A stretch of DNA of 64,000 nucleotides from Elusimicrobiota bacterium (GTDB lineage Bacteria; Elusimicrobiota; Elusimicrobia; UBA1565; UBA9628), in the NCBI GenBank assembly GCA_016194705.1, contig JACQAZ010000009.1, forward strand, positions 62,001 through 126,000. The letters are read 5' to 3'. Of the stretch, positions 56,525 through 64,000 are shown piece by piece. The translations under genes and the position numbers were made by a program. Numbering within the stretch: the stretch's first letter is position 1; each line of letters begins with the position of its first letter. The notes under the pieces are model-generated. The model made no database searches, had not been told where the DNA came from, and saw only the letters and a program-made list of their open reading frames with translations.

Positions 56525-57402
56525 TCCTTCAAGAACCCCGGCGGCAGGTCGGTGAAATGCCGGTCGAAGTCCGAACAAAGCTCGTAGCGGGGGGCGGAGC
56601 TGCCGTATTGCACGGTCTGGCGGCACTGGACGACGTTGGCCTTGGGGCCGAAAAAGCAGGTCGCCTCGGCCCCATAAACGCGGTCGTAGATGAAGCGGTA
56701 TTGGGCCCGGTCCCAGCCCTGGTTGTGGGACTCGAGAGCCTCGTTGTCGGCCCCGGCCGCGTGGAGAGCCTCATGGAAGAAGACGCCGGCCAGCCCCGAG
56801 CTGCCCTTGACCATGCAGGGCGATACGTTGCGCAAGGCGATCATGTGGAAGAAGCTCTTTTCCAGGACCCCCCGGCCGTTCTCGTCGGTGACCCAGGCGT
56901 CGCGCTCGCTGTGGTTGGCGCAGGTGCGGGCCTCGGTGTCGTAGTCCGCCGAGCACTGCACGACCATGCGCCGGCTCCAAACCTGGCCCTTGAGCTCGCG
57001 CCCCCACTCGGGATTGAAGGTGCCCAGACACCCTCCGGCCGAGGCCGGCACCGCGGGATCCATCTTGCGGACGGCCAGAGTCAGGGCGTCGAGCAGGTCG
57101 CGCGCGCCGAAGCGCTTATCGCGGAGGCAGCGCGGATCGACGAGCCAGCCGGCGGGATGAACGTAGGCGCGGACTTCTCCCTCGCCGTCGAACACGGCGG
57201 TCTTGATCCAGCAGTCTCCCGACTTCCGCCGCTCCCAATCGCCGGGGCAGGCGCGGTTCGAGGGCCCGCTCTTGACGGGCCTCCCCTTGACCGGGACCGC
57301 GGCGTCGGGAAATTCCCGCGCGAGTCCCGTCAATTCCACCAACGCCTCGGCGTGAAGCCCGGCGGGAATCGACGCGAGCAGCGCGGCCAGGATATACCGC
57401 AT
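56521..57402 (-). CDS. Secreted HExxH putative metalloprotease
   Basis: 293 residues. Signal peptide (MRYILAALLASIPAGLHA), ten cysteines in the mature part consistent with disulfides, and GVFFHEALHAAGADN (HEALH) with downstream acidic residues (ALESHNQ, DRVYGAE) that could complete the zinc site. No named family. An AATAAT hexamer (57409-57414) is six bases before the ATG. Confidence 0.72.
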   Translation of the reverse strand: MRYILAALLASIPAGLHAEALVELTGLAREFPDAAVPVKGRPVKSGPSNRACPGDWERRKSGDCWIKTAVFDGEGEVRAYVHPAGWLVDPRCLRDKRFGARDLLDALTLAVRKMDPAVPASAGGCLGTFNPEWGRELKGQVWSRRMVVQCSADYDTEARTCANHSERDAWVTDENGRGVLEKSFFHMIALRNVSPCMVKGSSGLAGVFFHEALHAAGADNEALESHNQGWDRAQYRFIYDRVYGAEATCFFGPKANVVQCRQTVQYGSSAPRYELCSDFDRHFTDLPPGFLKD

Positions 57403-57544
57403 GAGCGTATTATTAAGGAAGCTTGCGGCCCCGCGGCAGGAGCCTAAGGCCCAGCGAGGGTGGGACCAGGGACCCAGACGGGCATCGGTCCAAAGACGGC
57501 CTGATCCTGCCCCGGAGACTCAACGAGACCGGCCCTCAATAGGC

Positions 57545-57550
57545 TAAAAT
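57545..57550 (+). promoter_or_regulatory. -10 box of the START-domain gene
   Basis: TAAAAT, six bases before ATG 57557; no good -35. The intergenic region 57403-57556 otherwise shows nothing. Confidence 0.4.
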
Positions 57551-57556
57551 GGAGCC

Positions 57557-58252
57557 ATGCAGATCGTCGGCTTCCTGTTAGTCGCGCTGCTCCTTCCCGC
57601 GCCCGAGGCCTCCGCCGCCGCGGCGGGTTCTCCCTCGCTGGCCCCGCGCGCGCCGGCGTCGTGGGAGGCCGTCGGAACGCACGACGGGATCGCGGTCTTC
57701 CGGCGCGAGATTCCCGGGAGCGCGATCATCGCCTTCCGCGGGGAATGCGTCATTCCCGCGGCGATCGGCAAAATCGTCTCCGTGCTCACGGAGACCTCGC
57801 GCCAGAAGGAATGGCTCGACCGCCTCGTCGAAGCGCGCGTCGTGCGCGCGGTCTCGGAGCGCGAGCGCGTCGAGTACAACCGCACCTCGGCCCCCTGGCC
57901 GCTGGCCGACCGGGACTTTCTTTTCGCGTGGAGCGCCGCGCTCGATGCGGCCAACAAGCGTGTGGTCGTCTTGATGCACTCCGTGGAGGACCCCGCCGCG
58001 CCCCGGCGGCCCGGGATCATCCGCGGCGAGCTCCTGCAGAGCACCTGGATCCTCTCCGCTCTCGGGCCCAAGACGACGCAGGTCTCGGTCGAGATCCAGG
58101 CCGATCCGCGCGGCATGATCCCGAAGTGGATCGTCAACCTCTTCCAGAGCTCCTGGCCGCGCCGGACACTCGAGGGAATCCGCCGCCAGGTCCAGAAGCC
58201 CGACGTCGGCGAGCACCCCGCCTTCGAGGCCTGGCTCTCCCGGGCCTTCTAG
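57557..58252 (+). CDS. Secreted START-domain lipid-binding protein
   Basis: 231 residues. Signal peptide (MQIVGFLLVALLLPAPEASA), then a START fold: WEAVGTHDGIAVFRREIPGS, SRQKEWLDRLVEARVV, VEYNRTSAPWPLADRDFLFAW and the long C-terminal helix PKWIVNLFQSSWPRRTLEGIRRQV. START domains carry a lipid or sterol-like ligand in a deep pocket. Convergent with tdh, one base apart. Confidence 0.88.
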   Translation: MQIVGFLLVALLLPAPEASAAAAGSPSLAPRAPASWEAVGTHDGIAVFRREIPGSAIIAFRGECVIPAAIGKIVSVLTETSRQKEWLDRLVEARVVRAVSERERVEYNRTSAPWPLADRDFLFAWSAALDAANKRVVVLMHSVEDPAAPRRPGIIRGELLQSTWILSALGPKTTQVSVEIQADPRGMIPKWIVNLFQSSWPRRTLEGIRRQVQKPDVGEHPAFEAWLSRAF

Positions 58253-58253
58253 C

Positions 58254-59291
58254 TCAAGGGACCAGCAGGACCTTCCCGCATTTGCGCTCCGGCGACGACA
58301 TCGTCGCGAAGGCCTTCTCGAAATCCTTGAGGGGGAAGGTGTGCGTGATGAGCGGCCTGATGTCCACCTGGCCCGAGCGCAGGAGGTGGTCGGTCTTGTA
58401 CCAGGTCTCGAAGATCTGCCGGCCGACGATGCCGTAGACCCTGATGCCCTTGAAGATGACGTCGTTGGCCCAGTCGATCTCGACACGCCGGGGCGGTATG
58501 CCGAACGCGCTGACCCGCCCCCCCATGCGCACGGCCTTGAGCGCGAGCTCGATGGCGGTCGTCGCCCCCGACATCTCGACGACGACGTCGTAGCCGTCCG
58601 GGACGTCGCCGGCCTTGAGGGCGTGGTCCAGCGAGTTGATCTCGTCGGGGTCGACGACCGCGGTCGCGCCCATCTTGCGCGCGAGTTCGGCCCGGTATTT
58701 GGAGCCCTCGACGACCACGATGGGGTCCGCTCCCGAGGCCTTGCCGACCGCGACCGAGAACAGCCCTTGCGGCCCGCAGCCCATCACCAGCATCGACTTG
58801 CAGGAGACGTCCTCGGCGAGCACGGAGTAGACCGCGTTGCCGAAGGGCTCCAGCAGCGAGCCGATGTCCTTCAAGGTGTCGTCCTTGTGCTTCCAGGCGC
58901 AGCGTGCCGGCACGGCGGCGTACTCGGCGAAGCCGCCGGGGCAGTCGACGCCGATGATCTTGACCTGGTGGCAGACGTGGCGCTGTCCGTTGCGGCATTG
59001 GTAGCAGAGCCCGCAGAAGATGTGCGACTCGACCGAGATGAAGTCCCCTTTCTTGAAGTCGCGCGTGCCCTTGCCGACCTCCTCGACCGTGCCGCAGAAC
59101 TCATGGCCGAAGGTCGACGGCGTCTTGAAGCGCTTGGGCGCCCAGGCCGTCCAGTTGTAGATCGGCAGGTCGGAGCCGCAGATGGAGGCGCGATGGACCT
59201 TGACGAGCAGCTCGTCGGGCTTGAGCACGATGTCGTCGACGAGCCCGTACTCCGCTCCCGGCGCCGGCTTGCTCTTGTGCACTGCTTTCAT
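58254..59291 (-). CDS. tdh: L-threonine 3-dehydrogenase
   Basis: 345 residues. Catalytic zinc ligands C38 (ICGSDLPIYNW) and H63-E64 (GHEF); structural zinc cysteines C93, C96, C99 and C107 at the same numbers as the E. coli enzyme; GIPP, ETWYKTDHLLRSG and THTFPL segments typical of Tdh. It oxidises threonine to 2-amino-3-ketobutyrate, the Kbl substrate. Overlaps the proline dehydrogenase gene by four bases. Confidence 0.95.
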   Translation of the reverse strand: MKAVHKSKPAPGAEYGLVDDIVLKPDELLVKVHRASICGSDLPIYNWTAWAPKRFKTPSTFGHEFCGTVEEVGKGTRDFKKGDFISVESHIFCGLCYQCRNGQRHVCHQVKIIGVDCPGGFAEYAAVPARCAWKHKDDTLKDIGSLLEPFGNAVYSVLAEDVSCKSMLVMGCGPQGLFSVAVGKASGADPIVVVEGSKYRAELARKMGATAVVDPDEINSLDHALKAGDVPDGYDVVVEMSGATTAIELALKAVRMGGRVSAFGIPPRRVEIDWANDVIFKGIRVYGIVGRQIFETWYKTDHLLRSGQVDIRPLITHTFPLKDFEKAFATMSSPERKCGKVLLVP

Positions 59292-60130
59292 GAGAAGATC
59301 CCCTTGAGGACGAACAAGACGTTTTCCTTGCGCTCGCGCAGACGTCGGTAGTAGTAAGGGAACCAATGCGTTCCGTAAGGCATGTAGACGCGCACGACGT
59401 GGCCGGCGCGGGCGAGCTCGCGCCAGCGCCTGGCGCGAAGGCCGTAGAGCATCTGGAGCTCGTACTGGTCCTTGCGCAGGCCCGCCGCTTGCGCGGCGGC
59501 GATCGCGCTCTCGATGCGCGCGTCGTCGTGGGTCGCGAAGGCCGGAAGAGGCGCCTTGACGAGCATCTTCACGAGCTTGTCGTAGCTGGCGTTGACGTCC
59601 GCCTTGTCGGGGAACGCGACGTCGGGCGGCTCCTTGTAGGCTCCCTTGCAGAGTCTCACGCGGACCTTGCGGCGCACCAGCTCCTCCACGTCTTTCTCGG
59701 AGCGGCGCAGCATCGCCTGGATGACCACGCCGAGGTTGTCGTACTCGGCGAAGAGCTCGTAGAAAAGGTCGAGGGTCTTCTGGGTGTAGTCCGAGCCCTC
59801 CATGTCGATGCGCACGAAGGAGCCGAGCTTCTTGGCCTCGGCGGCCACCTCGGCGAGGTTGTCGCGCGCCAGGGCCGGATCGAGGTTCAAGCCGAACTGG
59901 GTCAGCTTGAGGCTGACGTTGCAGTCGGCCTCGGCCTGCGCGAGCTTGCGCAGCACCTTGAGGTATTCGTCGCGCGCGGCCTGCGCCTGCGCGCGCGTCT
60001 TGACCTCCTCGCCGAGGTTGTCGAGGGTCGCCTTCAGGCCCTCATGGTTGAGAGCGCGCACGGCCTCGACGGCCTCGTCGACGTTGTCGCCCGCGACGAA
60101 GCGCCGCGCCAGGAAGGTGAGTGCTCGCAC
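59288..60130 (-). CDS. Proline dehydrogenase
   Basis: 280 residues, monofunctional form. TIM-barrel FAD enzyme signatures: SLKLTQFGL, VRIDMEGSDYT, VRLCKGAYKEP, YELQMLYGLRARR and RVYMPYGTHWFPYYYRRLRERKEN. It oxidises proline to pyrroline-5-carboxylate and passes electrons to quinone. GTG start. First gene of an operon with tdh, linking two amino-acid degradation routes. No P5C dehydrogenase is in the window. Confidence 0.95.
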   Translation of the reverse strand: MRALTFLARRFVAGDNVDEAVEAVRALNHEGLKATLDNLGEEVKTRAQAQAARDEYLKVLRKLAQAEADCNVSLKLTQFGLNLDPALARDNLAEVAAEAKKLGSFVRIDMEGSDYTQKTLDLFYELFAEYDNLGVVIQAMLRRSEKDVEELVRRKVRVRLCKGAYKEPPDVAFPDKADVNASYDKLVKMLVKAPLPAFATHDDARIESAIAAAQAAGLRKDQYELQMLYGLRARRWRELARAGHVVRVYMPYGTHWFPYYYRRLRERKENVLFVLKGIFS

Positions 60131-60136
60131 GATTTG

Positions 60137-60166
60137 ACTCTAACACTTTTGCCCCGGGAGCCTCAA
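60137..60166 (-). promoter_or_regulatory. Promoter of the proline dehydrogenase-tdh operon
   Basis: Minus strand: TTGAGG (60161-60166), 18-base spacer, TAGAGT (60137-60142), six bases before GTG 60130. Confidence 0.55.
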
Positions 60167-60183
60167 ATGGGGGGCCGGGCGCC

Positions 60184-60212
60184 TTGACAAGACCCGGGAG
60201 CGGACCTAAACT
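60184..60212 (+). promoter_or_regulatory. Promoter of the receiver-histidine kinase gene
   Basis: TTGACA (60184-60189), 17-base spacer, TAAACT (60207-60212), eight bases before ATG 60221. Predicted leaderless. Confidence 0.7.
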
Positions 60213-60220
60213 ACCCCCGA

Positions 60221-61333
60221 ATGAAGCCGCGCGTGTTCGTCGTTGAGGACAACGAGCCCATCGCCGCCTTGGTCCGCGCGGCCTGCGAGTCCCAGGGGTG
60301 GGGCGTGACCATCGTGGGCGCGGTGGCCGGCGCCCTGGAGGCGGCGCGCGAGGCCGCGCCCGACATCGTCCTGCTCGACGTGCACCTGCCCGACGGAAGC
60401 GGCTTCGAGATCTGCCGCCGCCTGCGCGAAGGCGGCGCGCTGGCGAAGATCCCCGTCATCTTCATGACCGTCAAGGGCGACGTCGAGAGCCGCCTCAAGG
60501 GCTTCGGGGCCGGCGCCCAGGACTACGTGGCCAAGCCCTTCGCCGTCGAGGAGCTCATGGCGCGCATCCGGGCGCATCTCGACATCAAGGGGCGCATCGA
60601 CGCGCTCACCCGCGAGAAGGAGGACCTCGCCCTGCGCGACCGAGTGCGCCAGGACATGATCGACATGGTCGTGCACGACCTGCGCGCGCCGCTGGGCTCG
60701 ATCCGCATGACGCTCGAGCTCCTCCACAAGAGCGGGCTGATCTCGAACACTCAATACGGGCTCGTCCTGCGCAACGCCGAGGACGCCACCGAGTTCGCGC
60801 TGCTGATGGTCAACGATTTCCTGGACGAGCGGACCGGCAAGGCCCGCGTCGAGCTCGCCCCGGTCGACGTCCGGCTCGTGGCGGCGCGGATCAAGTCGCT
60901 GTTCTCGCCCCAGATCGCGGCGCGCAAGCTCCACCTGCGCATCGACCTGCCCAACGATCCCCCCCGGATCGTCAGCGACGCCACTTTGATCCTGCGCATC
61001 GCGGCCAACTTCGTCTCCAACTCGGTCAAGTTCTCGCAGCAGGGCGAGACGATCAAGCTGCGCGCCTCGTTCGCGGGCGGCGGGCTGCGCCTCGACGTCG
61101 TCGACAGCGGGCCGGGCGTGCCCGACCCCGAGAAAGAGAAGATCTTCGACAAGTTCTACCGGGCCACCCACGATCAGAGCCGCGCGGCCCCCGGGACCGG
61201 GATCGGCTTGGCCTTCTGCCGCATGGCCGCGGGCCAGCTCGGCGGCCGCGTCTCGGTGTCCGACGTGCCCGACGGCGGCAGCTGCTTCTCCCTCGAGCTC
61301 CCCGCCTCGGCCCCGCCCCCCAAACCGGCCTAG
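60221..61333 (+). CDS. Receiver domain-histidine kinase hybrid, cytoplasmic
   Basis: 370 residues. N-terminal receiver with D53 (IVLLDVHLPDGSGF) and lysine in YVAKPF; then HisKA (IDMVVHDLRAPLGSIRM) and HATPase_c (N box RIAANFVSNSVKFS, DSGPGVP, GTGIGLAFCR). No membrane helix, so it relays a signal from another kinase. The receiver-first order suggests phosphorylation of the receiver controls the kinase. No partner regulator is adjacent. Confidence 0.93.
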   Translation: MKPRVFVVEDNEPIAALVRAACESQGWGVTIVGAVAGALEAAREAAPDIVLLDVHLPDGSGFEICRRLREGGALAKIPVIFMTVKGDVESRLKGFGAGAQDYVAKPFAVEELMARIRAHLDIKGRIDALTREKEDLALRDRVRQDMIDMVVHDLRAPLGSIRMTLELLHKSGLISNTQYGLVLRNAEDATEFALLMVNDFLDERTGKARVELAPVDVRLVAARIKSLFSPQIAARKLHLRIDLPNDPPRIVSDATLILRIAANFVSNSVKFSQQGETIKLRASFAGGGLRLDVVDSGPGVPDPEKEKIFDKFYRATHDQSRAAPGTGIGLAFCRMAAGQLGGRVSVSDVPDGGSCFSLELPASAPPPKPA

Positions 61334-61424
61334 GCCCTTTGGCCCCCCGCTGTCTAGGTCTTTTGCCCCTTATTGGTTAGCCGCCTTATCATTAAGCTGG
61401 GAAAGACAACGGAGGCGCGACATC

Positions 61425-62243
61425 ATGAAAAACAACAGACTGCTCTGCGCGGCGCTCGTCGCGAGCCTGTATGGCGTTCCTGCGGCCGCCCAGGAGTTCT
61501 TCGGGCAGGGCGCCATTGAGGAAGCGCTGCTCGGACTCAAGTTCTCGGCCGGCAAGCCCGGCGTGCCGCGCCAGCCCGCCGACGCGACGGCGGCCGTCCC
61601 CCGCTTCATCATCCCCCCGAAGGACCTCTACCCGGTCCGCGGCGTCGACGTCTCGCACTACCAAGGCGCGATCCAGTGGGAGAAAGTCAAGAACGGCGGC
61701 ATGTCGTTCGCCTTCATCAAGGCGACCGAAGGCTCCGATCTCACGGACGACAAGTTCCTCGCGAACTGGCAGGGCGCGCGGCGCGCGGGCTTGAAGCGGG
61801 GCGCCTACCACTTCTACAACTTCTGCCAGAAGGGAGCCCTCCAGGCCGACCACTTCATGAAGATCGTCCCCGCGGTCTCCGGCGCCCTGCCGGTCGCGGT
61901 CGATCTCGAGGCCTCGAACTCCTGCCGGAAGATGCCGTCCAAGGCCGCCCTACGCCAAGGCGTGGGCGCCTTCATCGCGAAGATCAAAAAGGCCTACGGG
62001 AAGACGCCCGCGATCTACGTCAACGAGGACTACTACGGCAAGTACTTCAAGGGCGAGAACGACCCGTATCCGGTCTGGATCACCGACACCGGCAAGCCGC
62101 CCGAGCTGCCGGACCGAGGCGAATGGACGTTCTGGCAGTTCTCGTTCAAAGGGCAGGTCCCTGGCATCGGGGGCTACGTCGATCTCGACGTCTTCAACGG
62201 GGACGCGCCCGCTTTCGCCAAGCTAGGCGCGGCGGGCCGCTAG
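61425..62243 (+). CDS. Secreted GH25-type lysozyme
   Basis: 272 residues. Signal peptide (LCAALVASLYGVPAAAQ), then a GH25 barrel: RGVDVSHYQGAIQW, FAFIKATEGSD, GAYHFYNFC, PVAVDLEAS and WTFWQFSFKGQVPGIGGYVDLDVFNG, with the catalytic acids in DVSHYQ and DLE. It hydrolyses peptidoglycan, for remodelling or attack on other bacteria. GGAGG lies upstream of the ATG. No immunity-like neighbour is evident. Confidence 0.93.
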   Translation: MKNNRLLCAALVASLYGVPAAAQEFFGQGAIEEALLGLKFSAGKPGVPRQPADATAAVPRFIIPPKDLYPVRGVDVSHYQGAIQWEKVKNGGMSFAFIKATEGSDLTDDKFLANWQGARRAGLKRGAYHFYNFCQKGALQADHFMKIVPAVSGALPVAVDLEASNSCRKMPSKAALRQGVGAFIAKIKKAYGKTPAIYVNEDYYGKYFKGENDPYPVWITDTGKPPELPDRGEWTFWQFSFKGQVPGIGGYVDLDVFNGDAPAFAKLGAAGR

Positions 62244-62555
62244 GAGCACGCAGAGCCAGCCGGCCATGAAGAGCAGGCCGCCCACCGGCGTAATCGCGCC
62301 CAGCGCCTTGATGCCGGTCAGACTCAAGGCGTATAGGCTCCCGGAGAAAAGAAGGATTCCGCAGAGAAAGCACCAGCCGGCCGGGCTCACGAAGCGGCCC
62401 GGCCATTGGACCGAGAGCCAGGCCACGACGAAGAGGGCCAAGGCGTGGTAGGCTTGATAGCGCACGCCGGTCTCGTAGACGGCCTTCATCTCCGGGGTCA
62501 GGGCGCCCTTGAGAGCGTGAGCGCCGAACGCGCCCAACGCGACCGCCAGGAGCAT
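62223..62555 (-). CDS. DUF423 (YgdD-like) membrane protein
   Basis: 110 residues with about three to four membrane helices; VALGAFGAHALKGAL, YQAYHALALFVVA and ALGAITPVGGLLFMAGW are DUF423 signatures. Function unknown. The usual first helix begins ~15 residues earlier, so a non-ATG start upstream (for example CTG 62579) may apply. Overlaps the lysozyme gene end by 21 bases. Confidence 0.85.
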   Translation of the reverse strand: MLLAVALGAFGAHALKGALTPEMKAVYETGVRYQAYHALALFVVAWLSVQWPGRFVSPAGWCFLCGILLFSGSLYALSLTGIKALGAITPVGGLLFMAGWLCVLLAARRA

Positions 62556-62601
62556 GAACAGGCCCCGGCCCGCACCCAGAACAGCGGTTCCACCGCGAAG
62601 G

Positions 62602-62781
62602 CTAGTTGAGCTTGGAGAGGCGGTTGCTGAGGATGTTCTCGACCAGCAGGTTCCACTGGTCCTTGCTCAAAAAGGCGAACTCGGGGGCTTCCCCGATCTT
62701 GACCCGCCCGTCCTCGACGACTTCGACGGTGGGGCAGTATTCCGAATTGAGCTTGCACAGAGTGATCTTCTTGAAAGACAT
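62602..62781 (-). CDS. 59-residue protein of unknown function
   Basis: Starts MSFKKITLCKLNSEYCPTV and continues through EVVEDGRVKIGEAPEF, ending SNRLSKLN. GGAGGT lies four bases before the ATG. Two cysteines and a strand-turn-strand-helix pattern suggest a compact fold. It is short enough to be missed by length cut-offs, but the strong ribosome site and codon use support it. No family named. Confidence 0.65.
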   Translation of the reverse strand: MSFKKITLCKLNSEYCPTVEVVEDGRVKIGEAPEFAFLSKDQWNLLVENILSNRLSKLN

Positions 62782-62808
62782 GGCTACCTCCGCTGACGAC
62801 GGCGTATT

Positions 62809-63747
62809 TTACCGCATCCGGGCCTTTCGGCACAAGGACCAGAACGCCTGGAAGTCCTTCGGGGGTTCGGCCGTGAAGACCGCCGCCTTGCCGGTCCGCG
62901 GATGAGAAAACGAGACGCGGTAGGCGTGGAGCATGAGGCGCGGCGGCCACGGCTTGCGGCCGCGCGGCGTGTCGAATTCATCGTCTCCCATGACCGGATG
63001 GCCGAGCAGGGCGAGGTGGGCGCGGATCTGATGCGTGCGTCCCGTCAGCGGTTTGGCCTCGACGACCGCCGCCGAGGGACAAGACGACACGACTTTGAAA
63101 GAAGTCTCCGCCGCCTTGCCGAATGGGGTCACCGTGATCTTGCGGTGGCCCGGGAGCCGGCCGATGGGGGCCTCCACGCGCGGGGCCTTGTCGCGAGGGA
63201 CTCCGCGCACGATCGCGCGGTAGAGCTTCTCGATCTCGCGCTCCTTGAACTGCGAGACAAGCCGGTCGTAGGCCCGCGGCGTCTTGGCCGCGAGCAGCAC
63301 GCCGCTGGTCTGGCGGTCGAGCCGGTGGACGATGCCGCAGCGCGGCGTCCCGGCCTCGAGGATGGCGGGGCGGGCCAGCTGCAGCAGGCCCGCGAGGTTG
63401 GGCTCGAGCTCGGAGAGCGCGGCCTCGGGCGCCTTGAGCCAGCTCGCGCCCAGGGGATGCATCAAGAGGCCCGGCGGCTTGTTCAGGACGAGCAGATTCT
63501 TGTCCTCGTGGAGGACCCAGCCCTCGAACTCGCCGGCCGGCCCCCAGCCGGTCTCGACGATCGCGACGACGACGCGCTCGCCCTCCTTGAGCCGGTGGTC
63601 GGCCGGACGCACGACCCCGCCGACCGTGACCAGGCCCCGCTTGATCAGGGATTTGACGTGGGAGCGGCTGTAGCGCTCGAGCTTGAGCGCCACGAATTGG
63701 TCGAGCCGCGTGCCCGCGACGTCGGCGGTCATGACCTCGTCCTTCAA
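62809..63747 (-). CDS. RluA-family pseudouridine synthase
   Basis: 312 residues. S4 domain (TRLDQFVALKLERYSRSHVKSLIKRGLVTVGG) followed by the RluA catalytic core with the aspartate in IVHRLDRQTSG, and KPLTGRTHQIRAHLALLGHPVMGD. It isomerises uridine to pseudouridine in rRNA, most like RluD or RluC. TTG 63747 with GGGGAGG just upstream is chosen; ATG 63732 is the alternative. Overlaps lgt by four bases (TTGA). Confidence 0.93.
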   Translation of the reverse strand: MKDEVMTADVAGTRLDQFVALKLERYSRSHVKSLIKRGLVTVGGVVRPADHRLKEGERVVVAIVETGWGPAGEFEGWVLHEDKNLLVLNKPPGLLMHPLGASWLKAPEAALSELEPNLAGLLQLARPAILEAGTPRCGIVHRLDRQTSGVLLAAKTPRAYDRLVSQFKEREIEKLYRAIVRGVPRDKAPRVEAPIGRLPGHRKITVTPFGKAAETSFKVVSSCPSAAVVEAKPLTGRTHQIRAHLALLGHPVMGDDEFDTPRGRKPWPPRLMLHAYRVSFSHPRTGKAAVFTAEPPKDFQAFWSLCRKARMR

Positions 63748-64000
63748 CGAGCCTCCCCGCCTCGGCCGGCGGCGGCGGCGCCCGCGGCCAGGGCGCAGGC
63801 CAAGGACAGCCACTGCGAGACCCAGAGGCCGCCGTAAGACCAGCCGCGGTCGTCGCCGCGGAAGAACTCGATGACGAAGCGCGCGGCCGAATAGAGGATG
63901 ATGTAGGTCCAGAACGCAGAGCCCGGAGGCAGGCGCCCGCGCCGCACGCGCGGCAGAACCGCGAGAACGACCGCCGCGGCGATGGCCGCGTTGGCCGCGG
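63744..64000 (-). CDS. lgt: Prolipoprotein diacylglyceryl transferase, 5' part outside the window
   Basis: The last ~85 residues only. SAFWTYIILYSAARFVIEFFRGDDRG and GLWVSQWLSLACALAAG match the C-terminal helices of Lgt, where the ExxRxDxRG segment is conserved. Lgt transfers diacylglyceryl to the lipobox cysteine of prelipoproteins. Continues beyond base 64000. Confidence 0.85.
   Translation of the reverse strand, partial: AANAAIAAAVVLAVLPRVRRGRLPPGSAFWTYIILYSAARFVIEFFRGDDRGWSYGGLWVSQWLSLACALAAGAAAAGRGGEAR

Overview
The window is a dense, GC-rich stretch of bacterial chromosome with no rRNA, tRNA, CRISPR, insertion sequence or phage genes that I can see. Envelope genes point to a Gram-negative-type diderm: an Omp85-like outer-membrane barrel, a TonB-like proline-rich protein, an MltC-like lytic transglycosylase, lgt, a prepilin, and many secreted proteins with signal peptides. 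The gene set (threonine and proline catabolism, TRAP-type binding protein, many secreted TPR and hypothetical proteins) recalls Elusimicrobiota-like genomes. That assignment is an impression, not something the sequence proves. No intergenic gap exceeds about 200 bases.

Layout. 1-4.1 kb: end of a membrane protein, a DMT exporter behind speA, and a divergent sirtuin with an internal deletion. 4.2-15.7 kb: small operons of secreted proteins (two share a paralogous domain), an OPT transporter, and an outer-membrane Omp85-like protein downstream of two secreted proteins. 15.7-24.5 kb: GT-C-type membrane protein, response regulator, DctP binding protein, secreted TPR protein, prepilin plus a receptor-type Ser/Thr kinase with Sel1 repeats. 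24.5-30.3 kb: one tightly overlapping operon of two zinc dehydrogenases, ribD-ribE-ribBA-ribH and nusB. 30.3-44.4 kb: secreted HExxH protein, MltC-like enzyme, ligA, a TylF-type methyltransferase, a long coiled-coil secreted protein, purH, membrane and secreted hypotheticals, a wHTH regulator with its own palindrome, and a TonB-like protein.

44.4-51.0 kb (minus strand) holds the most interesting system. A single operon encodes a polyprenyl diphosphate synthase, a PqqD-like peptide-binding protein with an N-terminal extension, three paralogous radical SAM enzymes, a UbiA/MenA-type prenyltransferase, a 38-residue candidate precursor peptide translationally coupled to a radical SAM gene, and a caspase-like (C14) peptidase interrupted by one in-frame TAG. 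The inference is a peptide-derived (RiPP) pathway whose product is prenylated, possibly a lipid-anchored cofactor.

51.1-64 kb: a VapBC pair with a three-repeat operator, a large secreted protein of unknown function with a clear terminator, kbl, an RDD membrane protein, a second HExxH secreted protein, a START-domain protein, a proline dehydrogenase-tdh operon, a receiver-histidine kinase, a GH25 lysozyme, a 59-residue protein, an RluA-type pseudouridine synthase and the end of lgt.

A window-wide pattern: many first-in-operon genes have a good -10 box ending 5-10 bases before the start codon and no Shine-Dalgarno sequence, which predicts leaderless or near-leaderless mRNAs. Other operons have conventional leaders with GGAGG.
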